This document shows positions 37,189 through 45,231 of a stretch of DNA of 64,000 nucleotides, one piece after another. Origin of the DNA: Xenorhabdus sp014467285 (GTDB lineage Bacteria > Pseudomonadota > Gammaproteobacteria > Enterobacterales > Enterobacteriaceae); assembly GCF_014467285.1 (NCBI RefSeq), contig NZ_NKHR01000004.1, forward strand, positions 62,001-126,000, written 5' to 3'. Position 1 is the stretch's first letter; each line of letters begins with the position of its first letter. Under the pieces are notes generated by a model. It had not been told where the DNA came from and searched no databases. It was given only the letters and a program-made list of their open reading frames with translations. Position numbers and translations under genes: made by a program.

Positions 37189-38400
37189 TTATTCCTGAAC
37201 AAATCGCTTGAGGGCGTTTTCAAGGCGGATGAAACCATCATCAATATCCTGCTGTTCGATATTTAATGCAGGCGCAAAACGCAGCACATCGGGGCCGGCT
37301 ATTAAAGCAATCAATCCCTCTTCTGCTGCGATATTGGTCAGGTTTTTCGCCTTGCCTTGATATTTTTTATCCAGTTCAGCCCCCAGCAATAGCCCCTTAC
37401 CGCGTAATTCACTGAATACCTGATAACGTTGATTGAGTGCTGACATCCGCTGGAAAAATTCATGGTGGCGCTCTTTTACTCCCGCCAGAAATTCCGGCTG
37501 ATGCACCAACTCGATCACCTTATTGGCGACCGCGGCTGCCAATGGATTTCCACCAAATGTTGTACCGTGTGAACCCGGCTGGAAGGCTTCTGCGATATGT
37601 TGCCTGACCAACATAGCCCCTATCGGGAAACCGCCGCCAAGCCCTTTGGCTGTGGTCAAAACATCGGGTTCCACGCCCGTTTCTTCATAGGCATACAAAT
37701 ATCCGGTCCGTCCGACTCCTGTTTGAATTTCATCAAAAATCAGCAATGCCTGATACTGATCGCACAGTTCTCGCAATGCTTTCAAAAATGCCGGATCAGC
37801 AGGGATAACCCCTCCTTCACCGATAATGGGTTCAACGATGACGGCACAGGTTTTTTTTGAAATATGGGTTTTAATGGCGGCAATATCGTTATATGGAAGA
37901 TGGGTAATTTGCGGCGGCAGTGGAGCGAAGTCCTGAGAGTATTTAGGTTGACCACCGACAGTCACGGTAAATAATGTTCTACCGTGGAAGGAATTCTCAA
38001 ATGAAATAATTTCGTTTTTATGACTTCCATATTTATCCAGGGCATATTTTCTGGCAATTTTTAATGCAGCTTCATTAGCCTCAGCTCCAGAATTACAGAA
38101 AAAAACCTTATCTGCGAAAGTGTTTTCAACTAAAGATTTTGCAAGTTTTAACACAGGCTCATTAGTGTAACCATTACCAATATGCCATATATTTTCAATT
38201 TGAGAAATTAATGTATCTTTTAATTCATCATTGACATGCCCTAACGAATTAACAGCAATTCCGCCTGCAAAATCAACGTATTCCTTCCCATCCTGATCCC
38301 AGACGCGCGAGCCTTTAGCCTTAACCGGGATAAATTTAGCAGGTGAAAAGCAGGGAACCATATACTGATCAAACCAATTTCTTTGGATCGTACCTGACAT
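37189..38400 (-). CDS. astC: Succinylornithine transaminase
   Basis: PLP-dependent class III aminotransferase of the AST pathway, first gene of the operon, 403 residues. The PLP lysine is Lys252 in TTAKGLGGGFP, and the preceding FDEIQTGVGRTG is the aspartate site. FCNSGAEANEAALKIARKYA holds the phosphate loop. The enzyme is close to ArgD (acetylornithine transaminase), and the operon setting decides for AstC. The ATG follows GAGG by eight bases. Confidence 0.93.
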   Translation of the reverse strand: MSGTIQRNWFDQYMVPCFSPAKFIPVKAKGSRVWDQDGKEYVDFAGGIAVNSLGHVNDELKDTLISQIENIWHIGNGYTNEPVLKLAKSLVENTFADKVFFCNSGAEANEAALKIARKYALDKYGSHKNEIISFENSFHGRTLFTVTVGGQPKYSQDFAPLPPQITHLPYNDIAAIKTHISKKTCAVIVEPIIGEGGVIPADPAFLKALRELCDQYQALLIFDEIQTGVGRTGYLYAYEETGVEPDVLTTAKGLGGGFPIGAMLVRQHIAEAFQPGSHGTTFGGNPLAAAVANKVIELVHQPEFLAGVKERHHEFFQRMSALNQRYQVFSELRGKGLLLGAELDKKYQGKAKNLTNIAAEEGLIALIAGPDVLRFAPALNIEQQDIDDGFIRLENALKRFVQE

Positions 38401-38920
38401 TTGTTTTTCCTCAAATAATTAGGATATTAAAAGAAAAATAAATTTATATATCATTGAAGATAATTTTTAATTAATAGATTCATATAATTTATCTATTTAT
38501 TATTTTCGAAAAGTTTCCAATGACATTATCTCTGTATCTTTCTCATCCTTTTTGATTAGTAATTAATCTCATAATCTCTTCGTGATTTAACAAAGTCAAC
38601 ACAATAAAATCACAATGAATTTACTTTATGATGTTTTTCACAATTTATAGAAATGAATTTATTGTCAATTTATGCACCATTTATGCATAAAAAAATAAAT
38701 AAAAAGAGGGATGGAATTGGAGATAACGGAATTGAGGTATTCTTGTTCAATAATTATTCACGGAGTATGAGTATAAATTATACCCATACTCTAAAAAATG
38801 TATTTGCAATTAGCAAGTTTTACCCTACATATCAATAATTTTATTTAAAATCAAACTATTAAAAAACAATACACTTATTTTTCCACCTTATTGGCAAGTT
38901 CACTCAGGCAAACTCTCAGG
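38401..38920. promoter_or_regulatory. AT-rich ast operon upstream region
   Basis: A 520-bp region upstream of astC and downstream of the minus-strand caspase-like gene. In enteric bacteria the ast promoter is controlled by nitrogen (sigma-54), sigma-S and ArgR. I did not find a clear sigma-54 element. Two TGAATTTA half-sites (38616 and 38654) resemble half of an ArgR box, but no full palindrome is present. A 61-codon frame inside is not credible. Confidence 0.4.
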
Positions 38921-39430
38921 CTAAGAGATATGGGGCCTATACCAAAAAAATCGAACCATATTGTCTTCACTCGTATTCAATGACTCTGACGAGAAAACCT
39001 GTTTGTCTCTCCGCAACCATAACCGTTCATCTTGAGCATAGTAGAAACATTGTGGTGAAAAAATCCCTCTGTTTGCTTTTACCGGCAAGCCTGTAATATC
39101 GGCTAATTTCTGAGCAAACCCACTTTTCCCGGAGAAACAAGATAGCAACCGGATGGAACGGGCATTATTCTTAGTGAGCAACGGCCCTATGCAATCAGCC
39201 AGATCTTGCGGCGACAATTTTTTTGCCCTTGGCATCAATCCTTCAAACAACAGTTTGAACTGATCACCATGTCCTATGAGATTCAGCCTGTTAGTCGGAT
39301 ATGTAGAAGATACGTCAATAAAATACTGAAATCCTCCCTGTAAATAAGGTATCAACCTTGCCGAATTGCGCACTTGTTCTTCCAAAGATAAGTTTTTAAA
39401 CTCTTGATACCAATGAAAATTAAGTTTCAT
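38921..39430 (-). CDS. Small protein with clan CD (caspase-like) His/Cys signature
   Basis: An unrecognised 169-residue protein with a strong start (AGGAGG five bases before the ATG) and no signal peptide. Two segments look like the catalytic strands of clan CD cysteine peptidases (CHAT, C80, gingipain, caspase): a hydrophobic strand ending in His-Gly (NRLNLIGHGD, His54) and a second strand ending in Ser-Cys (ARSIRLLSCFSG, Cys98) 44 residues later. Between them is LSPQDLADCIGPLL, a helix as in peptidase C80 or DUF4347-type domains. The following AQKLADITGLPVKANRG fits the same fold. It stands alone between the ast and NRPS regions. It could be a toxin-like effector, a processing protease, or an inactive relative. 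Confidence 0.55.
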   Translation of the reverse strand: MKLNFHWYQEFKNLSLEEQVRNSARLIPYLQGGFQYFIDVSSTYPTNRLNLIGHGDQFKLLFEGLMPRAKKLSPQDLADCIGPLLTKNNARSIRLLSCFSGKSGFAQKLADITGLPVKANRGIFSPQCFYYAQDERLWLRRDKQVFSSESLNTSEDNMVRFFWYRPHIS

Positions 39431-39496
39431 AAGCCCCTCCTAACGAGATCCAGATACTCTCCCCAAGCTTATACCTTTTCCCTGGTAAAAAACACA

Positions 39497-39519
39497 AAAA
39501 AACCCTTCCGGCAGGGGAA
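39497..39519 (-). terminator. Terminator-like hairpin upstream of the caspase-like gene
   Basis: On the minus strand CCCT/AGGG pair around GCCGGA and are followed by seven T. The stem is short. It lies 5' of the minus-strand gene at 38921-39430, so it would act as a leader attenuator or as a barrier to antisense transcription. Confidence 0.35.
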
Positions 39520-39707
39520 TTAATGACACAGATATCTGGGCAATATGGGCGTAAAAATAAATATTATAAAACTTAAAAAGAATAGAAATGTTTTCTGATT
39601 AAGTTTATTTATTATGGGCTTCTGCATAATAAATTCTATTATTTATTAAAAAACATTATTCACATAGTTTACTCCTGCAATTAAGTAAAGTAACCACTTA
39701 CATGACT

Positions 39708-39755
39708 AGTGATTTTTATCACAATTATATTTATTAATATTGCCATGCTATAAAT
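39708..39755 (+). promoter_or_regulatory. Candidate CRP-dependent promoter of the exporter gene
   Basis: AGTGA-N6-TCACA at 39708-39723 matches nine of ten positions of the CRP core TGTGA-N6-TCACA. An extended -10 (TGC then TATAAAT, 39746-39755) follows with no good -35. The CRP centre is about 45 bp before the expected start of transcription, close to a class II arrangement. Confidence 0.45.
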
Positions 39756-39811
39756 CACGCTTGCAGTTTTATAAGAAAAAAACAACCATAATGGATTGAG
39801 TAAACAGATAT

Positions 39812-41482
39812 ATGAATTTTCATATAAATTATAACCTTCGACAATGGCTTTTTTTTATGACTCTAATAGCTTATTTATATCGTCAATCCTGGGTATTATT
39901 GCTTGTATCGACAATAAGCGCATTAATTAGTGGGTTCGCAGGTGCTTCGATAGTTGGCATGATTAGTCAAGGTGTAACAGAAACCATTAACCTCACCACA
40001 TTTCTTTGGAGCTTTTTTGGTATCTGTTTTATTTTTTTTATTACTAAGACTATATCGGAAATTACGTTATCCCATCTAGCTCAAGCAGCTATCTTTTCAT
40101 TACGCCTCAGTTTAAGTAACAAGATATTACGTGCACCACTCAAAAAACTGAATAAAATCGGACGGCACGGTCTTCTGGCAGTTTTAACTAAAGACGTCGA
40201 TGTTTTCGTACACTCTTTTATGCTGGCACCCAGTGTTTTTGGTAATGTCACCCTAATTATCGCCTGCTTTAGTTATTTGGCCTGGATGTCCTGGCAATTA
40301 TTTGTCATTTTGGCGGCACTCAGCCTTATTGCAATGTACGTGTTTTATATTTGGGAGAAATACCCATTACGTCTGATGACCTTAATGCGTGATCAGGTGG
40401 ATAAAATATACCTTAATTTTCAAAGCCTGATTAACGGCAGCAAAGAGCTGAAACTCAATAAACAAAAAGGTAATCTTTTTGTCGATAAAGTTATCTCTCC
40501 TGCCGCCAATGTATTCAAAGAAATCTGTATTAAAGCGAATTCCAGTTACGCATGGCTCATCAATGCCAGTTCCGTCACCTTTTATATCATTATTGGTATC
40601 AGCATTTTTATTGTCCCCATTTGGATCCCTCAGGAGCCATCAACCCTGTTCACGGTAGCGCTGCTTGTGCTCTTTTTATCAGGCCCTATTAGTGAAGTGA
40701 TTGGTGCAATCCCGGAATTGAGAGAAGCTGAAGTTTCGTTGAATAAAATGCGCCGCCTTGATAATGAACTGGAAGAAGCGCTCTCCGAACAAATCGAAGG
40801 CCCTAATCCATTCCATAATAAGCTGCCAATAGAACTTGAACTGAAAAATGTTGTCCATCATTACACAACGGATAAGGAAGATCGTCAGTTTGCCCTCGGC
40901 CCATTAAGTCTGAAAATATCGCAAGGCGAAATTGTTTTTATCGTTGGGGGTAATGGCAGCGGGAAAACCACACTCGCGATGTTGCTTGTTGGCTTGTTTG
41001 AACAAGAATCGGGTTCTGTCTCGCTAAACGGCATACCGGTAACATCAGCTAATAATGAGCATTATCGCCAATTCTTTTCTGCTGTTTTCTCCGATTACCA
41101 TCTCTTCGAACAACTACTCAATAGCGATGCCAATGTTACTGAAAAAGCGACGCATTATATTGAATCATTAAATATGTCACACAAAGTCAAAATCGTTGAT
41201 GGTGGTTTTTCCACAACCAATCTTTCTGCTGGTCAACGAAAAAGACTGGCATTAGTTTCGGCCTATTTAGAAGATCGTCCTATATACCTGTTTGATGAAT
41301 GGGCCGCAGACCAAGATCCCGTATTCAAACGTTTATTCTATACTGAACTACTGCCTGAATTAAAAGCTAATGGTAAAACTATCATCGTTATTAGCCATGA
41401 TGATGGTTATTTTGATTCTGCCGATCGCATTATCAAATTAGAAGATGGCAATATTAAAGAGATCAGTAATAAAATTCATTAG
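39812..41482 (+). CDS. paxT: Cyclic-peptide export ABC transporter (PvdE/SyrD type)
   Basis: A 556-residue fused ABC half-transporter: a membrane domain of about six helices (residues 10-320) and one nucleotide-binding domain (residues 335-556). Walker A is GGNGSGKTT (about 379-387), the signature is LSAGQRKRLAL (about 471), and Walker B is YLFDEWAADQDP (about 491). The unusual DEWAADQDP is typical of the cyclic-peptide exporter family that includes PvdE and SyrD. It would export the peptide made by the downstream NRPS genes. A terminator separates it from them, so it is not strictly cotranscribed. In known pax loci a transporter gene (paxT) precedes paxABC, which this order matches. Confidence 0.85.
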   Translation: MNFHINYNLRQWLFFMTLIAYLYRQSWVLLLVSTISALISGFAGASIVGMISQGVTETINLTTFLWSFFGICFIFFITKTISEITLSHLAQAAIFSLRLSLSNKILRAPLKKLNKIGRHGLLAVLTKDVDVFVHSFMLAPSVFGNVTLIIACFSYLAWMSWQLFVILAALSLIAMYVFYIWEKYPLRLMTLMRDQVDKIYLNFQSLINGSKELKLNKQKGNLFVDKVISPAANVFKEICIKANSSYAWLINASSVTFYIIIGISIFIVPIWIPQEPSTLFTVALLVLFLSGPISEVIGAIPELREAEVSLNKMRRLDNELEEALSEQIEGPNPFHNKLPIELELKNVVHHYTTDKEDRQFALGPLSLKISQGEIVFIVGGNGSGKTTLAMLLVGLFEQESGSVSLNGIPVTSANNEHYRQFFSAVFSDYHLFEQLLNSDANVTEKATHYIESLNMSHKVKIVDGGFSTTNLSAGQRKRLALVSAYLEDRPIYLFDEWAADQDPVFKRLFYTELLPELKANGKTIIVISHDDGYFDSADRIIKLEDGNIKEISNKIH

Positions 41483-41955
41483 TTCATTAGAATAAAATGA
41501 AACACATTACAAAGAGCCTAATTACATAGGCTCTTATTTCACTTTACATATCCATATAAGTTTTGGTTTATGGAGTGGACGCAAAATAACCAAAACTAAT
41601 AAACTTTGATATTTAATACCTGTAATAAAATTAGATACATTAGAAAAACATTATTATAAATGTGGAATTAAATAATCTAATGTAAAATTATCTAATACAG
41701 TAAAGATTATAATTTCTTTCAGTGATGAAAAGGAATTGAGCAAAACATTAAGAATTAGGCTGTTCTTTTTTTATCAGAATGGTCGGCTATTTTTATGCCA
41801 CTTACTCTGGATAACAGCTACTTTTCCTGGCAGGAATAGATATATCGTCTATTTCATGAAAATATTTTTTATTAGTTCAACCCCGAGTGTGATTTTTTGT
41901 TTTAACAGTTCTCATGTTTTTATTTTTAATGTACCCATAAAAAGGGAGCTATAGA
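41483..41955 (+). promoter_or_regulatory. NRPS promoter region
   Basis: A 473-bp AT-rich region between exporter and first NRPS gene. A perfect -10 hexamer (TATAAT, 41708-41713) has no good -35. An inverted repeat GTTTTGGTT/AACCAAAAC lies at 41560-41596. A strong ribosome site GGGAG stands seven bases before the ATG at 41956. A 72-codon frame here (TTG start) is not credible. Confidence 0.45.
41512..41540 (+). terminator. Terminator after the exporter gene
   Basis: A nine-pair perfect stem (AAGAGCCTA/TAGGCTCTT, 6-nt loop) begins about 30 bp after the stop codon and is followed by ATTTCACTTT. The tail is only partly T-rich, so some readthrough into the NRPS genes is possible. Confidence 0.65.
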
Positions 41956-44900
41956 ATGAATTACCCTGAACAATTGAAACCATTCCCTCTATCGGAAGCG
42001 CAAAGTAGTCGCTGGTTTCAATATCAAATAGACCCTGATAAACGTGGTCAGAATAATAGTGCATTTTGTGCTCGCATTAAAGGTTTAACAGCGAAACAAC
42101 TAGAAGAAGCTCTCAATAAATTAGTGCAAAGACACCCGATGCTGCGAGCAAGTTTTGGACTATATCACGGTGAACTGGGCTATTGCATTGCAGATAGTTC
42201 TGAAATCGCACTCACAATACATGATGCACAGCATCTTAGTGAAGAAGCGCTTCAGCAACGTGTTCAGGACGACTGCTGGCATCTTTTTGATTTAACACAC
42301 CCGCTTCGGATGTACGCCAGTTGGTATCAGTGCAATCCGCAAGAAGGTGTTATGGTACTGACCTTTGATCATCTGGCGGTTGATGGCTGGTCTTATTGGG
42401 TACTGTTAGATGAACTTGATGCCCTGCTTTCTGAAAAGCCCCTGAAACCTGCGCCAGAAAATAGCTTTCACGACTATGTGGAATGGCAGCAACAATGGTT
42501 AAAAAGCGCCAGCGCAAAAAAACAACAACAATTCTGGCAAAATACCTTGGCTGGTAATTTAACTGTAACGCAATGGCCCGCTAAAAATAGCCTTACGCCT
42601 GATACAGGGAAAATCTCTTTATATAAAAAAGTACCCAATTCTCTGGCAAATAAACTGCAAGCTCTGGCATCGAAATATGATAACAGCCTGTTTGCCATTT
42701 TTCTGGCCGCCTACCAAATCCTCCTTAGTCGCTATACCGGTCAGGATGACATTATCATCGGCTCTATCATGCCGGGCCGGGGACGTGCCCGTTGGGGAAA
42801 ACTGGTCGGCGAGTTTATCAACCCGATAGCGTTACGCAGCCAGATAAAGGGTGAAATGACAGTTCAGGAGCATATCACACAGGCAACAAAAACCGTCCGG
42901 CGAGGTATTGAAAACCAGAAATATCCGTTTTCCAAGGTATTGGAACAACTGCAATTGCAACGTAATGCAGAAACCCATCCGGTTTTCCAAACCGTCATGA
43001 TATTTCAAAAAGCCAGATATATTGGTGATTTATCCTCACTCTGGATGGCGGAAGACAACGATGTGATGGTGCAATGGGGTAATGCTGAATTGAGGCCTTT
43101 CCCTCATCCATACTACGCCGACATTCCTGTTCCATTAATGGTGAATATTCTGGAAGTCGATGGTCAAATCCGTTATGCCTTTTATTTCGATACCAAGGTG
43201 TTTGATACTGGACTCATCTCTCAGTTAATGCAGAATCTCCTGAACCTGCTGGAAGCAATGGCCGATGACGAACAACAAACAGTTAATCGTTTGCCTTTGA
43301 TGGACGAACAAGCACGTCAACAAGTCCTCCATAGTTTCAACAACACCGACAAACCCTTTCCACAACATGCGCTGATCCATCAATTCATTGAACAGCAAGT
43401 AGAACGCAGCCCTGATGCTACGGCATTGTGCTATGAGAATACGCAACTCAGTTATGCGGAATTAAATCATCGGGCCAATCAACTGGCTCATGCCCTTGTT
43501 AATGCGGGTGTTCGCCCTGATGATCGCGTAGCCATCTGCATGGAACGCAGTTTGGATATGGTAATCAGTCTGGTCAGTATCTTAAAAGCAGGAGCTGCTT
43601 ATGTGCCGCTCGATCCTGAATATCCGACTGATAGGCTTGCTTATATCCTGTCAGACAGTGAACCGGTGATCCTGCTAACCCATCATGACTTGCAAGAACA
43701 ATTACCTGCAATCGAAATACCTGTCTGGTTTTTGGATAATCCAACCGTTCAGGCTGATATCACCCACCAGCCCGGTGATAATTTAGATGCCGTGCATTTG
43801 GGGCTAACATCCCGGCATTTGGCCTATGTGCTCTACACTTCCGGATCAACGGGACTACCCAAAGGGGTAATGAATGAACATCGCGGTGTGGTTAACCGTT
43901 TACTCTGGGCGCAGGATACTTATCAACTCACCCCTCAAGATCGGGTTTTACAAAAAACCCCATTCAGTTTTGATGTTTCTGTTTGGGAATTTTTCCTTCC
44001 CCTGATGTTTGGTGCCCAGTTAGTGATGGCCCGCCCTGGTGGTCACAAAGAACCGCACTATTTATTGGACGAGATCGAAAACCGTAATATTACTACGCTC
44101 CATTTTGTACCTTCCATGTTGCAAAGTTTTCTCCACTACATCCCAACCGGACGTTGCCTTTCTCTGCGCCAAATTTTATGCAGCGGGGAAGCGCTTCCTT
44201 ATGCCTTGCAACAACAGTGCCTGTCCCACTTTCCTCACACTGAACTGCATAATTTATATGGGCCAACAGAAGCAGCCATTGATGTTACGGCCTGGAAATG
44301 TGTACCGGATCGCTATATCGGACAAGTGCCGATTGGGCATCCTATTTCCAATATTCAAATCTATATTCTCGATACATATGGAGAACCCGTTCCAATTGGT
44401 GCCGCAGGTGAAATCCACATCGGGGGAGTCGGTGTTGCCCGTGGTTATTTAAACCTGCCTGAACTGACCGCAGAGCGTTTCATTACCGATCCATTCCGTC
44501 CCGATCCTGATGCCCGTCTATACAAAACAGGCGATCTGGGGCGCTGGCTGCCTGATGGCAGCATTGCCTATCTGGGACGCAATGATTTTCAGGTTAAAAT
44601 TCGCGGATTACGTATCGAGTTGGGCGAAATTGAAACTTGCCTGACCCAATGTGCCGATATTCGTGAAGCCGTGGTGATTGCCCGTGAAAATGACACGGGA
44701 GATAAACGACTCGTCGCCTATTTAATCCCCAATAAGGATTGCACACCGACTATCTCTCAACTGCGCGAGCAATTGAGTAAGCATCTCGCGGATTACATGA
44801 TCCCGAGTGCATTTGTGATGATGGAAGCTTTTCCCCTCTCCCCAAATGGCAAGCTCGATCGCAAATCTCTCCCTGCCCCTGATCACTCAGCCATGTCTAC

Positions 44901-45195
44901 CCGTGAATATGTCGCTCCAGAAGGCGAAACCGAGGAACAATTGGCCATTATTTGGCAAGAATTATTAGGGTTAGACCGGATAAGCCGCTATGACAACTTC
45001 TTCGAATTGGGCGGTCATTCTCTGCTGGTATTGCAGCTACAGTCGCAGATCAAGAAAACATTAGATGTTGAGTTATCCATTTATCAACTGTTTTCACACC
45101 CGACCCTCTGTCAGCTTGAAGAGTGCATTGTCGATGCGCTATTGCTGCAATTTGATTCAGAGTCTTTACAAGATATTTATAAATCAATGAATTAG
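41956..45195 (+). CDS. paxA: NRPS, loading module C-A-T, predicted serine (PAX-type)
   Basis: One-module nonribosomal peptide synthetase, 1079 residues. Condensation domain about 10-445; its active motif is DHLAVDG (about 137-143), with the first His of HHxxxDG replaced by Asp and the catalytic His kept. As the first domain of the line it is probably a starter C domain joining a fatty acid to residue 1. Adenylation domain about 455-950 (LYTSGSTGLPKG near 626). Reading the ten pocket residues against GrsA gives D-V-W-H-L-S-L-I-D-K, the classical serine code. T domain FELGGHSLL near 1016. A short acidic C-terminal tail (DSESLQDIYKSMN) probably docks with the next protein. There is no epimerisation or TE domain. 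Confidence 0.88.
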   Translation: MNYPEQLKPFPLSEAQSSRWFQYQIDPDKRGQNNSAFCARIKGLTAKQLEEALNKLVQRHPMLRASFGLYHGELGYCIADSSEIALTIHDAQHLSEEALQQRVQDDCWHLFDLTHPLRMYASWYQCNPQEGVMVLTFDHLAVDGWSYWVLLDELDALLSEKPLKPAPENSFHDYVEWQQQWLKSASAKKQQQFWQNTLAGNLTVTQWPAKNSLTPDTGKISLYKKVPNSLANKLQALASKYDNSLFAIFLAAYQILLSRYTGQDDIIIGSIMPGRGRARWGKLVGEFINPIALRSQIKGEMTVQEHITQATKTVRRGIENQKYPFSKVLEQLQLQRNAETHPVFQTVMIFQKARYIGDLSSLWMAEDNDVMVQWGNAELRPFPHPYYADIPVPLMVNILEVDGQIRYAFYFDTKVFDTGLISQLMQNLLNLLEAMADDEQQTVNRLPLMDEQARQQVLHSFNNTDKPFPQHALIHQFIEQQVERSPDATALCYENTQLSYAELNHRANQLAHALVNAGVRPDDRVAICMERSLDMVISLVSILKAGAAYVPLDPEYPTDRLAYILSDSEPVILLTHHDLQEQLPAIEIPVWFLDNPTVQADITHQPGDNLDAVHLGLTSRHLAYVLYTSGSTGLPKGVMNEHRGVVNRLLWAQDTYQLTPQDRVLQKTPFSFDVSVWEFFLPLMFGAQLVMARPGGHKEPHYLLDEIENRNITTLHFVPSMLQSFLHYIPTGRCLSLRQILCSGEALPYALQQQCLSHFPHTELHNLYGPTEAAIDVTAWKCVPDRYIGQVPIGHPISNIQIYILDTYGEPVPIGAAGEIHIGGVGVARGYLNLPELTAERFITDPFRPDPDARLYKTGDLGRWLPDGSIAYLGRNDFQVKIRGLRIELGEIETCLTQCADIREAVVIARENDTGDKRLVAYLIPNKDCTPTISQLREQLSKHLADYMIPSAFVMMEAFPLSPNGKLDRKSLPAPDHSAMSTREYVAPEGETEEQLAIIWQELLGLDRISRYDNFFELGGHSLLVLQLQSQIKKTLDVELSIYQLFSHPTLCQLEECIVDALLLQFDSESLQDIYKSMN

Positions 45196-45231
45196 GCCTT
45201 ACCTCATATTGTTTTAAATGGTGATAATTAA

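Larger units (their letters stand above)
39431..39811. promoter_or_regulatory. Promoter region of the peptide exporter
   Basis: A 381-bp, AT-rich divergent region. It contains a GC-rich hairpin with a minus-strand T tract (39497-39519), and on the plus strand a candidate CRP site followed by an extended -10 (listed separately). The exporter ATG at 39812 has only a weak ribosome site. Confidence 0.5.

Noticed and set aside
38400..38700. Sigma-54 promoter for astC
   Set aside because: Expected from enteric relatives, but no GG-N10-GC element was visible on the minus strand.
38653..38838. 61-codon ORF in the ast upstream region
   Set aside because: No ribosome site, AT-driven composition, no recognisable features.
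41736..41954. 72-codon ORF just upstream of the first NRPS gene
   Set aside because: TTG start with the purine run too close, Phe-rich noise-like translation, and it overlaps the expected promoter and ribosome site of the NRPS gene.
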